Source of the DNA: an uncultured Planctomycetaceae bacterium | Lineage (GTDB): Bacteria > Planctomycetota > Planctomycetia > Pirellulales > UBA1268 | NCBI GenBank assembly: GCA_913052575.1 | Contig: CAJXFK010000005.1 | Location: forward strand, 1-61,908 | Direction of reading: 5' to 3' | DNA length: 61,908 bases | In this document: piece by piece, positions 44,879-55,297 of the stretch | How positions within the stretch are numbered: position 1 is the first letter of the stretch | Layout of the letters: every line of letters starts with the position of its first letter | Program-made: the position numbers and the translations under genes | The notes under the pieces: generated by a model | The model's database searches: none | Told to the model about the DNA's origin: nothing | Seen by the model: only the letters and a program-made list of their open reading frames with translations

Positions 44879-47431
44879 ATGTCGCACCGACCCGGATTTT
44901 ACGAGCGATACAGTGTTTGGATTCTCGCTGTTTTAGTCTTTCTGCTTCCCATGGTTGTTGTAGGAGCAATTAAGGCTAAAGGAAATAATCGCAACGATGT
45001 AAAAGGATGGCTCCCTCTGGAATATCCAGAGACAAAAACCTACCGCTTCTTTCGGGAAAATTTCCAAGGCGAAGAATTTATTCTCGTGAGCTGGGTCGGG
45101 TGCACGATGGACGATCCTCGTCTTGAATTGCTCGCGAGAAAATTGCTTCCGCCACCGGAAGAAGCTTCCCGTATTGACCGGCCCATCTTTTTCAAAACAG
45201 CTCAGACTGGCCCCCGAGCCGTTGAGCGAATGACTGAAGAACCGCTTAATCTCGATACAGAAGAAGCAGTCGACAGACTTACCGGAGCGCTCATCGGTGA
45301 TATTGATTCATCAAATGAGCAGACGAATGGAGAAAATACTGCTGCAGATTTGACGGACGCAGAAGTTGATGACCTTCAGACCTGCCTTGTTCTGACACTT
45401 TCGGACGCGGCACGAGCAAATCTTCATGGTGCGATCGATACCATAAAAAATGTTGCTGTCGAAGAATGTGGTATCCCTGAAGAAACCCTACACATGGGCG
45501 GCCCACCCGTGGACAACGTGTCGATTGATCGCGCCGGTCAGACGAGCGTCACCCTACTCTTCGGTCTTTCTCTGATTGTCGGATTTTTTGTCAGCTGGTG
45601 GAGTCTTAAAAGCAAAATGCTTGTTGGGCTCGTTCTTGCGTCCGGCGTGTACAGTATGTTCGCTAGCCTTGCGATCGTATGGTATTCAGGATATCCCGTT
45701 GATGCGATTCTTCTTACCATGCCCTCTCTTGTCTATGTCGCAACAACCAGTGGTGCGATCCACCTTGCTAACTATTATCGTGACCAATTAGCCGAAACGG
45801 GTGTCCTTAAAGGCGCTGCCGGTGCTTCAGTGCGTCATGCTCTACTACCGCTCTCATTAGCAACAGGTACAACCGCTGTGGGACTGGCAACGCTCGCCGT
45901 GAGTGTTCTTGTCCCAATCAAAATGTTTGGCATCTTTTCAGCAATCGGTGTCGTTGTAAGTTTCATCATTTTGATTACGTTTATGCCTGCGTGCCTCGAG
46001 CTATTCCCGCCAAAACTTCGTCTCGGTACGGAATCAAATGAGGACACTCATGACACATGGCGGCCTATTGAAGAAAGCCCATGGTGGGGTGTCGGCCATT
46101 GGATCACACGACACAACATTGCAATCGCGACAATTTGTCTCATTGCCATGGCAGGTATTGGTTATGGGATGACCCGTGTCGAAAGCAGCGTTCAGCTCAT
46201 GAGGCTATTTTCTCCTCAGGCGCGTATTCGCCAAGATTATCGCTGGCTTGAAAAAAATCTTGGGCCACTTGTGCCGATGGAAATCCTTATCCGGTGTGAT
46301 CAGGAAAAGTGCGATCTCAACTTCCTTGAACGAATGGAACTCGTAGACGAGATACAACGCGAAATTGGCGAACTCGGTGAAGTTGGTAGTTCTCTTTCAA
46401 CAGTCACTTTCGGTCGTAGTCTTGATGTCGGTGGTGGTGGGATTGGTGGGGCTGCTGGTCGAGTATTTGGACTCAACGCCAGGACACGACGGAGCGTGCT
46501 GAACCGTAGGCTTGTTGCCCACCGTGATGAATTTCTTGATGGGGACTACTTGCGTGAAGCCAAAGTAGAAAGCGAAGAAGGGATTCGTGATCAGGAACTG
46601 TGGAGAATCAGTGCTCGTGTGAGCGCCACAAAAGAAGTTGATTACGCGGACTTCAAACGGGACTTACAGTCAAAAATAGATCCAATCCTAGCGAGCCACA
46701 ACGCTGACGGCACGCAAGGAATTTCAGTTGACTACACCGGTCTTGTACCACTGGTCTACAAAGCACAGCATTCGTTGCTTGATGGACTCATTGTTGGCTT
46801 TATCAGTGACTTTGCAATTATTGTTCTTGTTATGGTGCTTCTTTGCCGCGCTGCTTCAGCTGGGCTTGTACTCCTCCTTCCTGCTGCCTTTCCTGCCGTC
46901 GTTGTTTTCGGTGGGATGGGATGGGGAAATGCACTCCTTCAAAGTTTCGGTACTGGCAATCTACTGATTGATATCGGTACCGTAATGGCCCCATGCGTTG
47001 CCCTGGGTGTTACCGTTGATGATGTTGTTCATTTTATGCTTTGGTTTAGACGAGGCATCTCTGATGGCATGGATCGTAAAGAAGCCACCATGTTGGCTTA
47101 TAAAGGCTGTGCTCGAGCGATGTACCAGAGTTGGGGTGTTATTGGCATTGGTTTATCTGTGTTCTCACTCTCACCATTTGGACCAACACAACGATTTGGT
47201 CACATGATGCTCGCAATGCTCACCGTCGCATTAGTCGGAAACCTTGTGCTGCTTCCGGCATTACTAGCTGGACCACTTGGTGATATTTTTGGATGGAGTG
47301 TTCTCCGTCTCAATCAAAAGAAATCTGAAAAGAATAGCCAACGTAGGGTTAAAGCTGAGGCAGGAACAGATACTCTTCCGCAGCCTCACGTGTTGCCAGA
47401 GCCGGCAACAAAGCAGGTTGTTCATGCCTGA
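44879..47431 (+). CDS. MMPL/RND-family transporter
   Basis: 850 residues with the RND layout: helix 1 (about 10-30), a large extracytoplasmic domain (about 30-215), helices 2-6 (about 220-375), helix 7 (about 415), a second extracytoplasmic domain (about 435-630) and helices 8-12 (about 640-825). SIDRAGQTSVTLLFGLSLIV and TVDDVVHFMLWFRRG correspond to the SSD-like cores of the two repeats, with Asp residues as possible proton-relay sites. It probably exports lipids or hydrophobic compounds using the proton-motive force. Substrate unknown. The 3' end overlaps the next gene by eight bases. Confidence 0.9.
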   Translation: MSHRPGFYERYSVWILAVLVFLLPMVVVGAIKAKGNNRNDVKGWLPLEYPETKTYRFFRENFQGEEFILVSWVGCTMDDPRLELLARKLLPPPEEASRIDRPIFFKTAQTGPRAVERMTEEPLNLDTEEAVDRLTGALIGDIDSSNEQTNGENTAADLTDAEVDDLQTCLVLTLSDAARANLHGAIDTIKNVAVEECGIPEETLHMGGPPVDNVSIDRAGQTSVTLLFGLSLIVGFFVSWWSLKSKMLVGLVLASGVYSMFASLAIVWYSGYPVDAILLTMPSLVYVATTSGAIHLANYYRDQLAETGVLKGAAGASVRHALLPLSLATGTTAVGLATLAVSVLVPIKMFGIFSAIGVVVSFIILITFMPACLELFPPKLRLGTESNEDTHDTWRPIEESPWWGVGHWITRHNIAIATICLIAMAGIGYGMTRVESSVQLMRLFSPQARIRQDYRWLEKNLGPLVPMEILIRCDQEKCDLNFLERMELVDEIQREIGELGEVGSSLSTVTFGRSLDVGGGGIGGAAGRVFGLNARTRRSVLNRRLVAHRDEFLDGDYLREAKVESEEGIRDQELWRISARVSATKEVDYADFKRDLQSKIDPILASHNADGTQGISVDYTGLVPLVYKAQHSLLDGLIVGFISDFAIIVLVMVLLCRAASAGLVLLLPAAFPAVVVFGGMGWGNALLQSFGTGNLLIDIGTVMAPCVALGVTVDDVVHFMLWFRRGISDGMDRKEATMLAYKGCARAMYQSWGVIGIGLSVFSLSPFGPTQRFGHMMLAMLTVALVGNLVLLPALLAGPLGDIFGWSVLRLNQKKSEKNSQRRVKAEAGTDTLPQPHVLPEPATKQVVHA

Positions 47432-48647
47432 GAATGATGTGGCCTCAGCGGCACTTTCCGAGGCCACTGTCTTTATTAAACCCAAGCGTGCCAGACCATT
47501 TTTCGGCAGGCATCCATGGGTTCTTGAATCTGCCATCCTACGCGTAGATGGAGAGCCAGCCAGTGGAGCAGTGGTCGATGTTGTCACACACGATGGCAAC
47601 TTTATTGCCCGTGGACTCTGGAATGCATCAAGCCGAATCCGCATCAGACTCTACACATTTGTGGAGAACGAGGCTCTCGATGAAACATTCTTGAGAACTC
47701 GTATCGAAAACGCTTTCAGCTTACGGCAGAGTTTTGGACTACATTCTGAAAAAAGTGGGTGCCGGCTTATCAATAGCGAAGGGGACAGTCTTTCGGGCAT
47801 TATTGTTGACCAATACGGCCCCTACCTCGCTTTGCAAGTCACGGCTCTTGCTATGGCTGAGCGACTCGACATGATCTGTGACAGTTTGGAGAATCTTCTT
47901 CGACCGAAAGGTATCCTACTTCGCGGCGCTGAACGCGGGCTGGGAAAACTTGAAGGACTACACTTACCCGACAGGCAACTGCGTGGTGAACGACCCGACG
48001 GACCAATCTTTGTTGAAGAACACGGCCTCCGTTTTGGTGTCGATCTGACTGAAGGGCAGAAAACTGGATACTACCTCGATCAGCGTGAAAATCGTCAGGC
48101 TGCTGCAGCTTATGCAGCCGGACGGCGCGTACTGGACATGTTCTGCTACTCTGGCGGTTTCGGAGTTGCGAGTGCTATTTCTGGAAATGCTTCTTCAGTT
48201 CTTTCAGTGGATTCAAGTATTAAAGCTGTTTCACTGGCTCGGGCAAATGCTGAACTTAACAATGCGACAACGATGTCAGTAGAACAGGCTGATGCCTTTG
48301 AAAAACTCTCATCTCTTCACGAAAAGGGTGAGAAATTTGGCATGGTCATACTTGACCCACCGAAATTCGCACGTAGTCGAGCGTCTGCCTCCGACGCACT
48401 TCGTGCGTATCACCGTATTAACCGCCTAGGCGTAGACCTCCTTGAACCTGGTGGAATACTTGTAACCTGTAGTTGCTCTGGAGCTATCTCACGTGATGAT
48501 TTCTTGATGATGCTCTCGGCTGTTGGTCAGAGGAGTGGACGCACATTACAGCTTCTTGAACATCGCGGGGCTGCAATTGACCATCCGGTGAATTTGCATT
48601 GCCTAGAGGGTGAGTATCTAAAATGCTCTATCGTTCGAGTGCAGTAA
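47424..48647 (+). CDS. Class I SAM-dependent rRNA methyltransferase (RlmI-like)
   Basis: 407 residues from the ATG at 47424, inside the end of the MMPL gene; the upstream part of the frame is shadow sequence. An N-terminal PUA-type domain (KRARPFFGRHPWVLESAI) is followed by the RlmI-type middle region (DQYGPYLALQVTALA, GLRFGVDLTEGQKTGYYLDQR) and a Rossmann methyltransferase core: SAM motif VLDMFCYSGGFG and catalytic VILDPPKFARSR. RlmI makes m5C1962 in 23S rRNA; this protein has the same domain order, though the exact target is not proven. Confidence 0.92.
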   Translation: MPENDVASAALSEATVFIKPKRARPFFGRHPWVLESAILRVDGEPASGAVVDVVTHDGNFIARGLWNASSRIRIRLYTFVENEALDETFLRTRIENAFSLRQSFGLHSEKSGCRLINSEGDSLSGIIVDQYGPYLALQVTALAMAERLDMICDSLENLLRPKGILLRGAERGLGKLEGLHLPDRQLRGERPDGPIFVEEHGLRFGVDLTEGQKTGYYLDQRENRQAAAAYAAGRRVLDMFCYSGGFGVASAISGNASSVLSVDSSIKAVSLARANAELNNATTMSVEQADAFEKLSSLHEKGEKFGMVILDPPKFARSRASASDALRAYHRINRLGVDLLEPGGILVTCSCSGAISRDDFLMMLSAVGQRSGRTLQLLEHRGAAIDHPVNLHCLEGEYLKCSIVRVQ

Positions 48648-48673
48648 AAGGGGACAGAAACGAATCTCTACGT

Positions 48674-48949
48674 TTAGAGTCGTTTTATCCTCGTAAACTC
48701 ATCAACGGTAACAGTTGTTAGTTCACCATCATCCCTGGCAAGGATGAGTACATCACTGAAAACTTTGTCGTCACTGTTCCGCCGAAAATGAAGTCCGTGG
48801 CGACGACGCTCTCGCCTTAGAACCTTACCAATGGTCGTTGTACTCCATTTGGCACTTGAACCCACAGTCACACCATGAACTATCTCAATACGGTCTCCCG
48901 GCTCAAGATGATCATAGAGATCACGTAATTCCTGCTCTGCTGGTTTCAT
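48674..48949 (-). CDS. Small conserved hypothetical protein
   Basis: 91 residues, basic. No family recognised. It opens with an acidic helix (AEQELRDLYDHLEPGDRIEI) and continues as a predicted small beta-rich domain (VHGVTVGSSAKWSTTTIGKV, a basic RRERRRHGLHFRR turn, then strands to the end), which might bind nucleic acid. It lies between the converging methyltransferase and the ilvC gene of the same strand; 96 bases separate it from ilvC. Confidence 0.65.
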   Translation of the reverse strand: MKPAEQELRDLYDHLEPGDRIEIVHGVTVGSSAKWSTTTIGKVLRRERRRHGLHFRRNSDDKVFSDVLILARDDGELTTVTVDEFTRIKRL

Positions 48950-49045
48950 AATTGTGACTCTGGCTGCAAGTACTGACTATTCTCCACAGTCCATTTCAGT
49001 ATCAATCGTCAGTATCTACTATAAATGAGATCGGACTACATGAGA

Positions 49046-50050
49046 TCAGACTTCTTTCGAGTCAATCCACTTCATCATCTTCCTCAAATGACGACCTGTT
49101 TCCGTCAGCTTATGCTCCCGTTCCCGACGACGCGTAGCTTTAAACATTGCAGCTCCGGCACGGTTTTCGAGAATCCAGTCTCTCGCAAATTCACCAGATT
49201 GAATCTCTTCGAGGATTTTCTTCATTTCGGCACGGGTTTCAGCTGTAATCACACGACTACCTCGCGTGTAGTCGCCGTATTCGGCTGTGTTGGAAACACT
49301 ATATCTCATGTACTCCAAACCACCTTGATAAAGCAGATCGACGATCAATTTCATTTCATGAAGACACTCAAAATATGCCATCTCTGGTTGGTATCCAGCT
49401 TCGACGAGCGTGTCAAACCCCGCTTTTATAAGTTCGGACACTCCACCACAAAGTACTGCCTGTTCGCCGAATAAATCTGTTTCGGTTTCTTCGGCTATGG
49501 TTGTCTCAATAACACCGCCCCGCGTACCACCGATACCTTTCGCGTAAGCGAGTCCAATTTTTTTTGTCTCTTCTGAGGCACCTTCACCAAGTGCAATAAG
49601 ACAAGGCACCCCGCCTCCTTTTTCATACTCACTCCGCACGAGATGCCCAGGACCTTTGGGAGCAACTAAAAGAATATCGTGACCAGGTGGCGGTTCAACC
49701 TGACTAAAGTGAAAATTAAATCCATGACTAGCCATAAGAACAGCACCGGCTTTGAGGTTCGGCCTAATGCACGTTTTATAGACATCGCCCTGCAATTCAT
49801 CCGGTAAAAGAATATTTACGACATCGGCTTGCTTTACAGCTTCTTCCACAGAAAGTGGATCAAAGCCATGGCTTTTGGCGAGATCAAAGTTTGGTCCACC
49901 GGGTCTCTGTGCAACAACTACTTGTAGGCCACTGTCACGAAGATTCTGTGCCTGAGCATGACCCTGACTCCCATACCCAATAACAGCAATTGTTTTGCCT
50001 GAGAGTACGGCCAAATCAGCATCGGAATCGTAATAAATTGTGGCTGGCAC
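49046..50050 (-). CDS. ilvC: Ketol-acid reductoisomerase
   Basis: 334 residues from a GTG at 50050, six bases after AAGGAG; a TTG at 50071 lies before that site and is unlikely. Class I length. Rossmann motif [17 protein letters not shown] for NADPH, then [11 protein letters not shown] and, in the knotted C-terminal domain, the Mg ligands in [18 protein letters not shown] and [12 protein letters not shown]. It isomerises and reduces acetolactate in valine/isoleucine synthesis. It is downstream of ilvN; ilvB is not in the window. Confidence 0.97.
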   Translation of the reverse strand: MPATIYYDSDADLAVLSGKTIAVIGYGSQGHAQAQNLRDSGLQVVVAQRPGGPNFDLAKSHGFDPLSVEEAVKQADVVNILLPDELQGDVYKTCIRPNLKAGAVLMASHGFNFHFSQVEPPPGHDILLVAPKGPGHLVRSEYEKGGGVPCLIALGEGASEETKKIGLAYAKGIGGTRGGVIETTIAEETETDLFGEQAVLCGGVSELIKAGFDTLVEAGYQPEMAYFECLHEMKLIVDLLYQGGLEYMRYSVSNTAEYGDYTRGSRVITAETRAEMKKILEEIQSGEFARDWILENRAGAAMFKATRRREREHKLTETGRHLRKMMKWIDSKEV

Positions 50051-50109
50051 GAGGGGCTCCTTTTGAACCAAGGGTTACTTTTTAAATTTCCATAGTTTTA
50101 GCACTTACC

Positions 50110-50146
50110 GAAGAACCTTTTGCCTTTCAGTCTAAGCAGGTTCTTC
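50110..50146. repeat. Inverted repeat between ilvN and ilvC
   Basis: GAAGAACC (50110-50117) and GGTTCTTC (50139-50146) form a perfect 8-bp stem with a 21-nt loop in the ilvN-ilvC gap. There is no U-run on the minus strand, so it is not a plain terminator; a processing, stabilising or protein-binding site is possible. Confidence 0.45.
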
Positions 50147-50153
50147 AAATAAA

Positions 50154-50684
50154 TTAATTGTTGCTCACTGACTCTATGTTGTTTTGTTCACAACTAGAGT
50201 TGCTGCCTCGAACCATTGCTATTCGGCCAGTTCGAACCAACTCGATGATACCCAATGGACGGATCATATCGATGAACGCTTCAATTTTCTTTTCGGTACC
50301 TGAGATTTCTACAATCACACTGTCGGCAGCAACATCAACAACTCGTCCACGAAAAATTCCTGCCAATTCTCTTACGTTTGAACGATCCTGTCCTGCTGTG
50401 GCTGAAACTTTTACAAGCATCAAATCACGTTCGACATAATTTCGTGAACTTATGTCGTCAACGCTTACTACTGTGACAATTTTTTCAAGTTGCCGCCTGA
50501 CCTGCTCTTGAACTCTATTATCTCCACGCAGCACAAAAGTCATTCGGGAAAAATCAGGATCATCAGTCTCCCCAACTGCAAGGCTATCAATGTTGTAGCC
50601 CCGAGAAGCAAGCATTCCCGAAATGTGTGCAAGAACACCGGGAACATTCTGAACGGTTGCAGATAGAACGTGGCGCATCGACAT
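50154..50684 (-). CDS. ilvN: Acetolactate synthase regulatory subunit
   Basis: 176 residues, the usual IlvN/IlvH length. The N-terminal ACT domain (residues about 4-80) reads RHVLSATVQNVPGVLAHISG with the GYNIDSLAVG turn that binds the feedback inhibitor valine; the C-terminal domain (about 85-160) has RDLMLVKVSA and DSVIVEISGTEKKIEAF. It activates the large subunit IlvB, which must be encoded outside the window, and confers valine inhibition. It is upstream of ilvC on the same strand. Confidence 0.95.
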   Translation of the reverse strand: MSMRHVLSATVQNVPGVLAHISGMLASRGYNIDSLAVGETDDPDFSRMTFVLRGDNRVQEQVRRQLEKIVTVVSVDDISSRNYVERDLMLVKVSATAGQDRSNVRELAGIFRGRVVDVAADSVIVEISGTEKKIEAFIDMIRPLGIIELVRTGRIAMVRGSNSSCEQNNIESVSNN

Positions 50685-50988
50685 AGCCTCAGCCTGGGAA
50701 TGCCATGCCGGCCTGCTGGCGTCTACCCTTCGGGTGAAAATTGAGTATTTGACCGAAAGAGTAAGTCTAATTTCGATCCTAGGCTAAATTCAAGCCACTT
50801 CCTGACTGAAAGAGGGAACCGGGCACATCCTATTGAATTCGCCCAGAGCCCCAACGGATTGACAAATTGGAGAAAACACCGATATTTGCAGTATTGTCCA
50901 GAGTATTCAAACCTGAATTCTGGGTAATCGTGTCGCCCAATGTTGGCACACGGATTTCTTAGTTACTTACAGAAAGTGCATTTTTACC
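50685..50988. other. Divergent region between ilvN and rpsB
   Basis: About 300 bases with no gene. It carries the rpsB promoter at 50859-50888. A TTGACC at about 50750 lacks a good -10. No known ribosomal-protein leader structure was recognised in the roughly 95-base rpsB leader. Confidence 0.5.
50859..50888 (+). promoter_or_regulatory. Promoter of the rpsB cluster
   Basis: A consensus TTGACA (50859-50864) is followed after 17 bases by ATATTT (50882-50887), or after 18 by TATTTG. Transcription would begin near 50895 and read rpsB, tsf, pyrH and frr, possibly continuing into the ABC genes. Confidence 0.55.
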
Positions 50989-51780
50989 GTGTCTAATGTC
51001 CTCGCTCAGGAACTCATTGAAGCTGGCGTTCATTTTGGCCATCGATCAAGTCGTTGGAACCCAAAAATGCGGCCTTATATCTTCGGCCGCAAAAATCTTA
51101 TTCATATCATTGATGTCCGTGAAACAATTCGCGGTCTGCTCAGAGGCAAAAAGTATCTGAAACAGGTTGCCTCAACAGGAAGTCTGATTCTATTTGTCGG
51201 GACCAAGCGTCAAGGACAAGAAGCAATAGTAAGAGAAGCTAATCGCTGTGGAATGCCATACGTCAGCGAACGTTGGCTTGGTGGCACGCTGACCAACTTC
51301 CGAACAATTCGTAATCGATTGGCTCGCCTCGAAGAACTTGAGGAATTGCTCCCATCTGATGCCTTCCATAAATACTCAAAAAAAATGCAATCGTCCTTGC
51401 GACGAGAGCACCGAAAAATGCTTCGTAATCTTGGAGGAATTCGGACACTCTCCCGACTTCCGGAATGCCTCGTCATTTTTGATCCAAAGAAAGAAAAAAA
51501 TGCGATCAATGAAGCAAGAAAAATGGGAATTACTACAGTAGCTCTTATTGATACTGATTGTGATCCAGACGTAGTTGATCTTCCAATCCCTGGAAATGAC
51601 GACTCTATCCGATCTATCGAACTTGTCGCTTCTCGGCTCGCTGATGCCATCCTTGAGGGTAAAGCAGATGTCGCTGAGAAGAATCAGTCAAAGGATGAGG
51701 GCGCCACTCGTGATGCAAAACCTGCAAAGGCTGCGCCAAAAGCACGAGGTAATGTCGCACCACCCTCCGCGAAAATATAA
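50989..51780 (+). CDS. rpsB: 30S ribosomal protein S2
   Basis: 263 residues with a GTG start. S2 hallmarks: [42 protein letters not shown] and the late [23 protein letters not shown]. The C-terminal 35 residues are an Ala/Lys-rich tail beyond the conserved fold. S2 binds the small subunit last and is needed for S1 docking. It is first in rpsB-tsf-pyrH-frr, an order conserved across bacteria. Confidence 0.98.
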   Translation: MSNVLAQELIEAGVHFGHRSSRWNPKMRPYIFGRKNLIHIIDVRETIRGLLRGKKYLKQVASTGSLILFVGTKRQGQEAIVREANRCGMPYVSERWLGGTLTNFRTIRNRLARLEELEELLPSDAFHKYSKKMQSSLRREHRKMLRNLGGIRTLSRLPECLVIFDPKKEKNAINEARKMGITTVALIDTDCDPDVVDLPIPGNDDSIRSIELVASRLADAILEGKADVAEKNQSKDEGATRDAKPAKAAPKARGNVAPPSAKI

Positions 51781-51931
51781 CTCCTACCGATCGACGCTAC
51801 GGTGTTCTATTTTTTGGCTGCGTGTAACACGCTATGCAATTCGATTACGAACGTAGTACCGTATCTTTCGAATAGATAATTCATCTTTGCTTTTCATCAC
51901 AAACTTCGACACGACATGAGGACTTAAAACA

Positions 51932-52780
51932 ATGGCAGCAATAACAGCCGCCGCGGTCATGGCACTGCGGGAAAAAACTGGGTTACCGATGATGGAGTGC
52001 AAAAAAGCCCTCGCTGAGTGTGGCGGTGATACTGAACAGGCTGTTGATTGGCTCCGTAAGCAGGGTGTCAAAACACAAGCCTTACGAGCAGATCGTGAAA
52101 CTTCAATGGGTCGGTTAGCTATTTTCACAGATCTCGAAAAGGGTGTCGGTACCCTCATCGAACTTAAGTGCGAGAGTGCTCCAGTGGCAGGTAGCCCTGA
52201 TTTCAAAGATTTCGTAAATGACATTGCGAAAACACTTGCCCTTGGCCCTGGTGCTGCGTCTCCAGAAGAACTCCTCGATCAAAAAAGTCAGGCACATCCA
52301 GAAAAGACTCTTAGAGAACTTAAGGATGATCTGTTCAACCGTATGCGGGAAGTTTTCGAACTCTCCCGCATCTGCCGAATTGATGCACCATGTGGTGGAT
52401 ATGCCCATCATGACGGCTCGAAGGCTGCTCTTGTTGAGATCTCCGGTGAAACCACAGGATCAACCGCAGCAGAAGTTGCGAAAGACGTGGCCATGCATAT
52501 TGTTGCCCTCTCGCCGCAGGCGATTGTCAAAGAAGATCTTGATCAAAAAGTTGTTGATAAAGAACGTGATATTCTCACAGAAGCTGCGAAGCAAGAAGGC
52601 AAACCTGATAATATTATTCAAAAAATGATCGAGGGTCGGCTTCGAAATTTCTTTAGCCAGTGTGTATTGCTTGAGCAGCCCTTTGTAAAAGACGACAAAC
52701 AAAGTGTTGGGAAACTCGTGAAAAGTGCTGGCCTCGAGGTCAATCGCATGGAGCATTGGAAAATTGGTAGCGGAGATTAG
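51932..52780 (+). CDS. tsf: Elongation factor Ts
   Basis: 282 residues after a GAGGA site. The N-terminal UBA-like module (MALREKTGLPMMECKKALAE, TEQAVDWLRKQG) is followed by the core with DVAMHIVALSPQAI. EF-Ts releases GDP from EF-Tu. The usual TDFV signature region is represented by CESAPVAGSPDFKDFVND, slightly diverged from the common E-x-N-x-x-T-D-F-V, as seen in other planctomycete-type sequences (inference). Confidence 0.96.
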   Translation: MAAITAAAVMALREKTGLPMMECKKALAECGGDTEQAVDWLRKQGVKTQALRADRETSMGRLAIFTDLEKGVGTLIELKCESAPVAGSPDFKDFVNDIAKTLALGPGAASPEELLDQKSQAHPEKTLRELKDDLFNRMREVFELSRICRIDAPCGGYAHHDGSKAALVEISGETTGSTAAEVAKDVAMHIVALSPQAIVKEDLDQKVVDKERDILTEAAKQEGKPDNIIQKMIEGRLRNFFSQCVLLEQPFVKDDKQSVGKLVKSAGLEVNRMEHWKIGSGD

Positions 52781-52870
52781 TGCTTTGTATGGGCAGTGGG
52801 GCAGCTTCTTCGCTGATCTACTTGACTCCTTCTTTTATTCCGGTTGTCTACTCAGGTTAAACTACACTTC

Positions 52871-53614
52871 ATGTCATCAGACCCTTACCGCCGCGTGCTT
52901 TTAAAACTTTCTGGAGAAAGTTTTTCTCATGCCGGAGAACGTGGCATTGCAATGGAAGAAGTTCTTCATATTGCCAATCAAACGGTACAGGCAGCTGCTC
53001 GCGGAACACAGCTAGCTGTTGTTATTGGTGGCGGCAATATTCTTCGTGGTGCCTCCTTTACGGCAGGGAACAGTGGTGTTCAAGAAGCAACCGCTCACTA
53101 CATGGGCATGTTGGCAACCGTAATCAATGGACTGGCCTTACAGGATGCCATAGAGACTCTTGGTGTTGAAACCCGATTAATGACTGCCATTCGTATGGAC
53201 GGTGTTGCAGAGCCATACATTCGCCGAAGAGCCCGCCACCATCTAGACAAGGGAATCATTGTGATTCTTGCTGCAGGAACAGGAAGTCCCTTTGTAACAA
53301 CTGACACGGCGGCAGCTCAGCGAGCACTTGAATTGGAAGCGGATATTTTGATGAAGGCAACGCGTGTTGATGGAGTTTATTCAGATGATCCTGAAAAAAA
53401 TCCCCACGCTGTACTCTACCGTGACCTCAGTTTCCAACAGGTTCGAGAACAGAATTTAAGAGTGATGGACGCAACCGCAATCTCCCAATGCATGGAACAC
53501 AACATGCCAATACTTGTTTTCAATTACCGAAAAGATGGCAATATTGAACGGGCCGTTGCTGGGGAAAAGTGTGGCACACTTGTGAGCAGCCATACGGAGG
53601 CTGCTGCGGAGTAA
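52871..53614 (+). CDS. pyrH: Uridylate kinase
   Basis: About 247 residues from the ATG at 52871; an in-frame TTG at 52844 is possible. Amino-acid-kinase fold with [11 protein letters not shown], the nucleotide loop [26 protein letters not shown] and [18 protein letters not shown]. It phosphorylates UMP to UDP as a hexamer, regulated by GTP and UTP in known members. It lies between tsf and frr as in most bacteria. Confidence 0.96.
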   Translation: MSSDPYRRVLLKLSGESFSHAGERGIAMEEVLHIANQTVQAAARGTQLAVVIGGGNILRGASFTAGNSGVQEATAHYMGMLATVINGLALQDAIETLGVETRLMTAIRMDGVAEPYIRRRARHHLDKGIIVILAAGTGSPFVTTDTAAAQRALELEADILMKATRVDGVYSDDPEKNPHAVLYRDLSFQQVREQNLRVMDATAISQCMEHNMPILVFNYRKDGNIERAVAGEKCGTLVSSHTEAAAE

Positions 53615-53709
53615 CGGCAGACTTGCTCTTCGTTGGCCAGTGAGTGACAATCTTCACAACGTGTGAATAACCACAGTATTTCATCTTGTTCTGAAGTATG
53701 GAGGAAAAA

Positions 53710-54270
53710 ATGGCAGCCGATGAAATTCTTCTTAACGCAGAGGAACGAATGGAGAAAGCTGTTGATGTCTTTCGAAACTCACTTACTGGAATCCGCACCG
53801 GTCGTGCTAATCCGGGACTAGTAGATTCACTACGGGCTGAGGTCTATGGCTCACCAACTCCTATCAAATCTCTGGCCAATGTGGGAGCACCTGAGTCCAA
53901 CCAGATTGTTATTCGACCGTTTGATCCAGGAACGATAAAGGACATCGAAAAAGCAATTCAGTCAAGTGACTTGGGTCTCAATCCTCAAAGTGATGGCAGA
54001 GTCATACGTATTACAATCCCATCGCTTTCAACCGATGTTCGAAAAAAGATGACTGCTCGTATCAAAGAACTTGCAGAAGAATCAAGGGTCGCAATCCGTA
54101 ATGTGAGACGAGACGCGAACAAGGCTGCTGACGGAGAAAAGACAAACAGCACCATGACGGAAGACGATTGTACCAATACTAAAGAAGAGGTTCAGGATCT
54201 TACAAAGAAATTTGAAGGACACGTTAGCGATCTTGCAAAAGCAAAAGAAACCGAAGTGATGGATGACTAA
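53710..54270 (+). CDS. frr: Ribosome recycling factor
   Basis: 186 residues from the ATG at 53710, chosen because GGAGG lies five bases upstream; the ATG at 53698 would place that site inside the gene. RRF motifs: FRNSLTGIRTGRANPGLVD in the first helix, SNQIVIRPFDPG, and VAIRNVRRDANK in the last helix. It splits post-termination ribosomes with EF-G. It ends 40 bases before the first ABC gene, so read-through transcription is possible. Confidence 0.97.
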   Translation: MAADEILLNAEERMEKAVDVFRNSLTGIRTGRANPGLVDSLRAEVYGSPTPIKSLANVGAPESNQIVIRPFDPGTIKDIEKAIQSSDLGLNPQSDGRVIRITIPSLSTDVRKKMTARIKELAEESRVAIRNVRRDANKAADGEKTNSTMTEDDCTNTKEEVQDLTKKFEGHVSDLAKAKETEVMDD

Positions 54271-54310
54271 CTTCTTTGTGATTGGGGAACTCTGAGCCAG
54301 ACCAGCACCC

Positions 54311-55297
54311 ATGACAACTTCTGACGCTACCATTCCCGTTCGACTAAAGAATATCGTCAAACGATACGGGCGACGAACTGTGCTTGATGGCGTCTCAATG
54401 GATGTCACTCCTGGGGTGACGGGTCTTGTAGGACCCAACGGTGCTGGCAAAAGCACGCTGGTCCGATCTATCCTCGGCCTTGTACGACTTGCCTCTGGTC
54501 AAGCAAGGGTCTTTGGAAATGACCCGTATCGTACACCTCGTCGTGTTCGTCAGATTGTTGGAGTTGTTCCAGAAGATGAATGCACAATCCCAGGTTTATC
54601 TGGTGTTGAGATGGTTCGATATGCCGCACGTCTTTCAGGCCTACCATCAACTGAGGCACTACGAAGGTCTCACGAAGTATTAGATTGGTGCGATGCAGGT
54701 CAAGAACGTTATCGACCCGTTGAGACGCTCTCAGTCGGCACCCGCCAGAAGGTCTCTTTTGCTGCTGCTATCGTTCATGATCCAGATATGATTATTCTCG
54801 ATGAACCGACAAATGGCCTCGACCCTATTGAACGACAAGCAATGCTTGGGCGTCTCACCACTCTTGCCAAGGATCACGGGAAGACTGTTTTTGTTTCGAC
54901 ACATGTTCTGCCTGATGTACAGGCTATCTGTGACCGAGTCATCGTACTTGCTGGGGGCCGCGTGCGACTCACTGGTTCCATTAGCGAACTTACCAAGCCT
55001 CTACAGCCTGAACACCATCTTGTAGGAATTGGGCCACTAAAAAAGCTTGCTGCAAAACTCTCTGAATATGGGCTCACTGCCCGCGTGGAAGTACTAGAGA
55101 CAGAATCAATTATTTCCCTTACGTCACCAAACCCAGAAAACATCAGGACGGTCTGGGCTGCTGCAGATGAAACTGGAGTGAGCATTCGCTCCCTATCGCC
55201 AGCGACCCGTCCACTCGAAGAAATTTTTATCGAAACACTTCGCCAGTCTGAGCAAGTTCCCCATAAACAAGACCAGACTATGCGAGGAGACCACTAA
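54311..55297 (+). CDS. ABC-2 type exporter ATPase, module 1
   Basis: 328 residues. ABC ATPase with Walker A GLVGPNGAGKST, signature LSVGTRQK (Gly-Thr instead of Gly-Gly/Gln) and Walker B MIILDEPTNGLDP, H-loop STHVLPD. The C-terminal 100 residues are the usual NatA-type extension. Its closest functional class is the gliding/natural-product exporter ATPases. The stop overlaps the start of the paired permease (TAATG). Confidence 0.93.
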   Translation: MTTSDATIPVRLKNIVKRYGRRTVLDGVSMDVTPGVTGLVGPNGAGKSTLVRSILGLVRLASGQARVFGNDPYRTPRRVRQIVGVVPEDECTIPGLSGVEMVRYAARLSGLPSTEALRRSHEVLDWCDAGQERYRPVETLSVGTRQKVSFAAAIVHDPDMIILDEPTNGLDPIERQAMLGRLTTLAKDHGKTVFVSTHVLPDVQAICDRVIVLAGGRVRLTGSISELTKPLQPEHHLVGIGPLKKLAAKLSEYGLTARVEVLETESIISLTSPNPENIRTVWAAADETGVSIRSLSPATRPLEEIFIETLRQSEQVPHKQDQTMRGDH

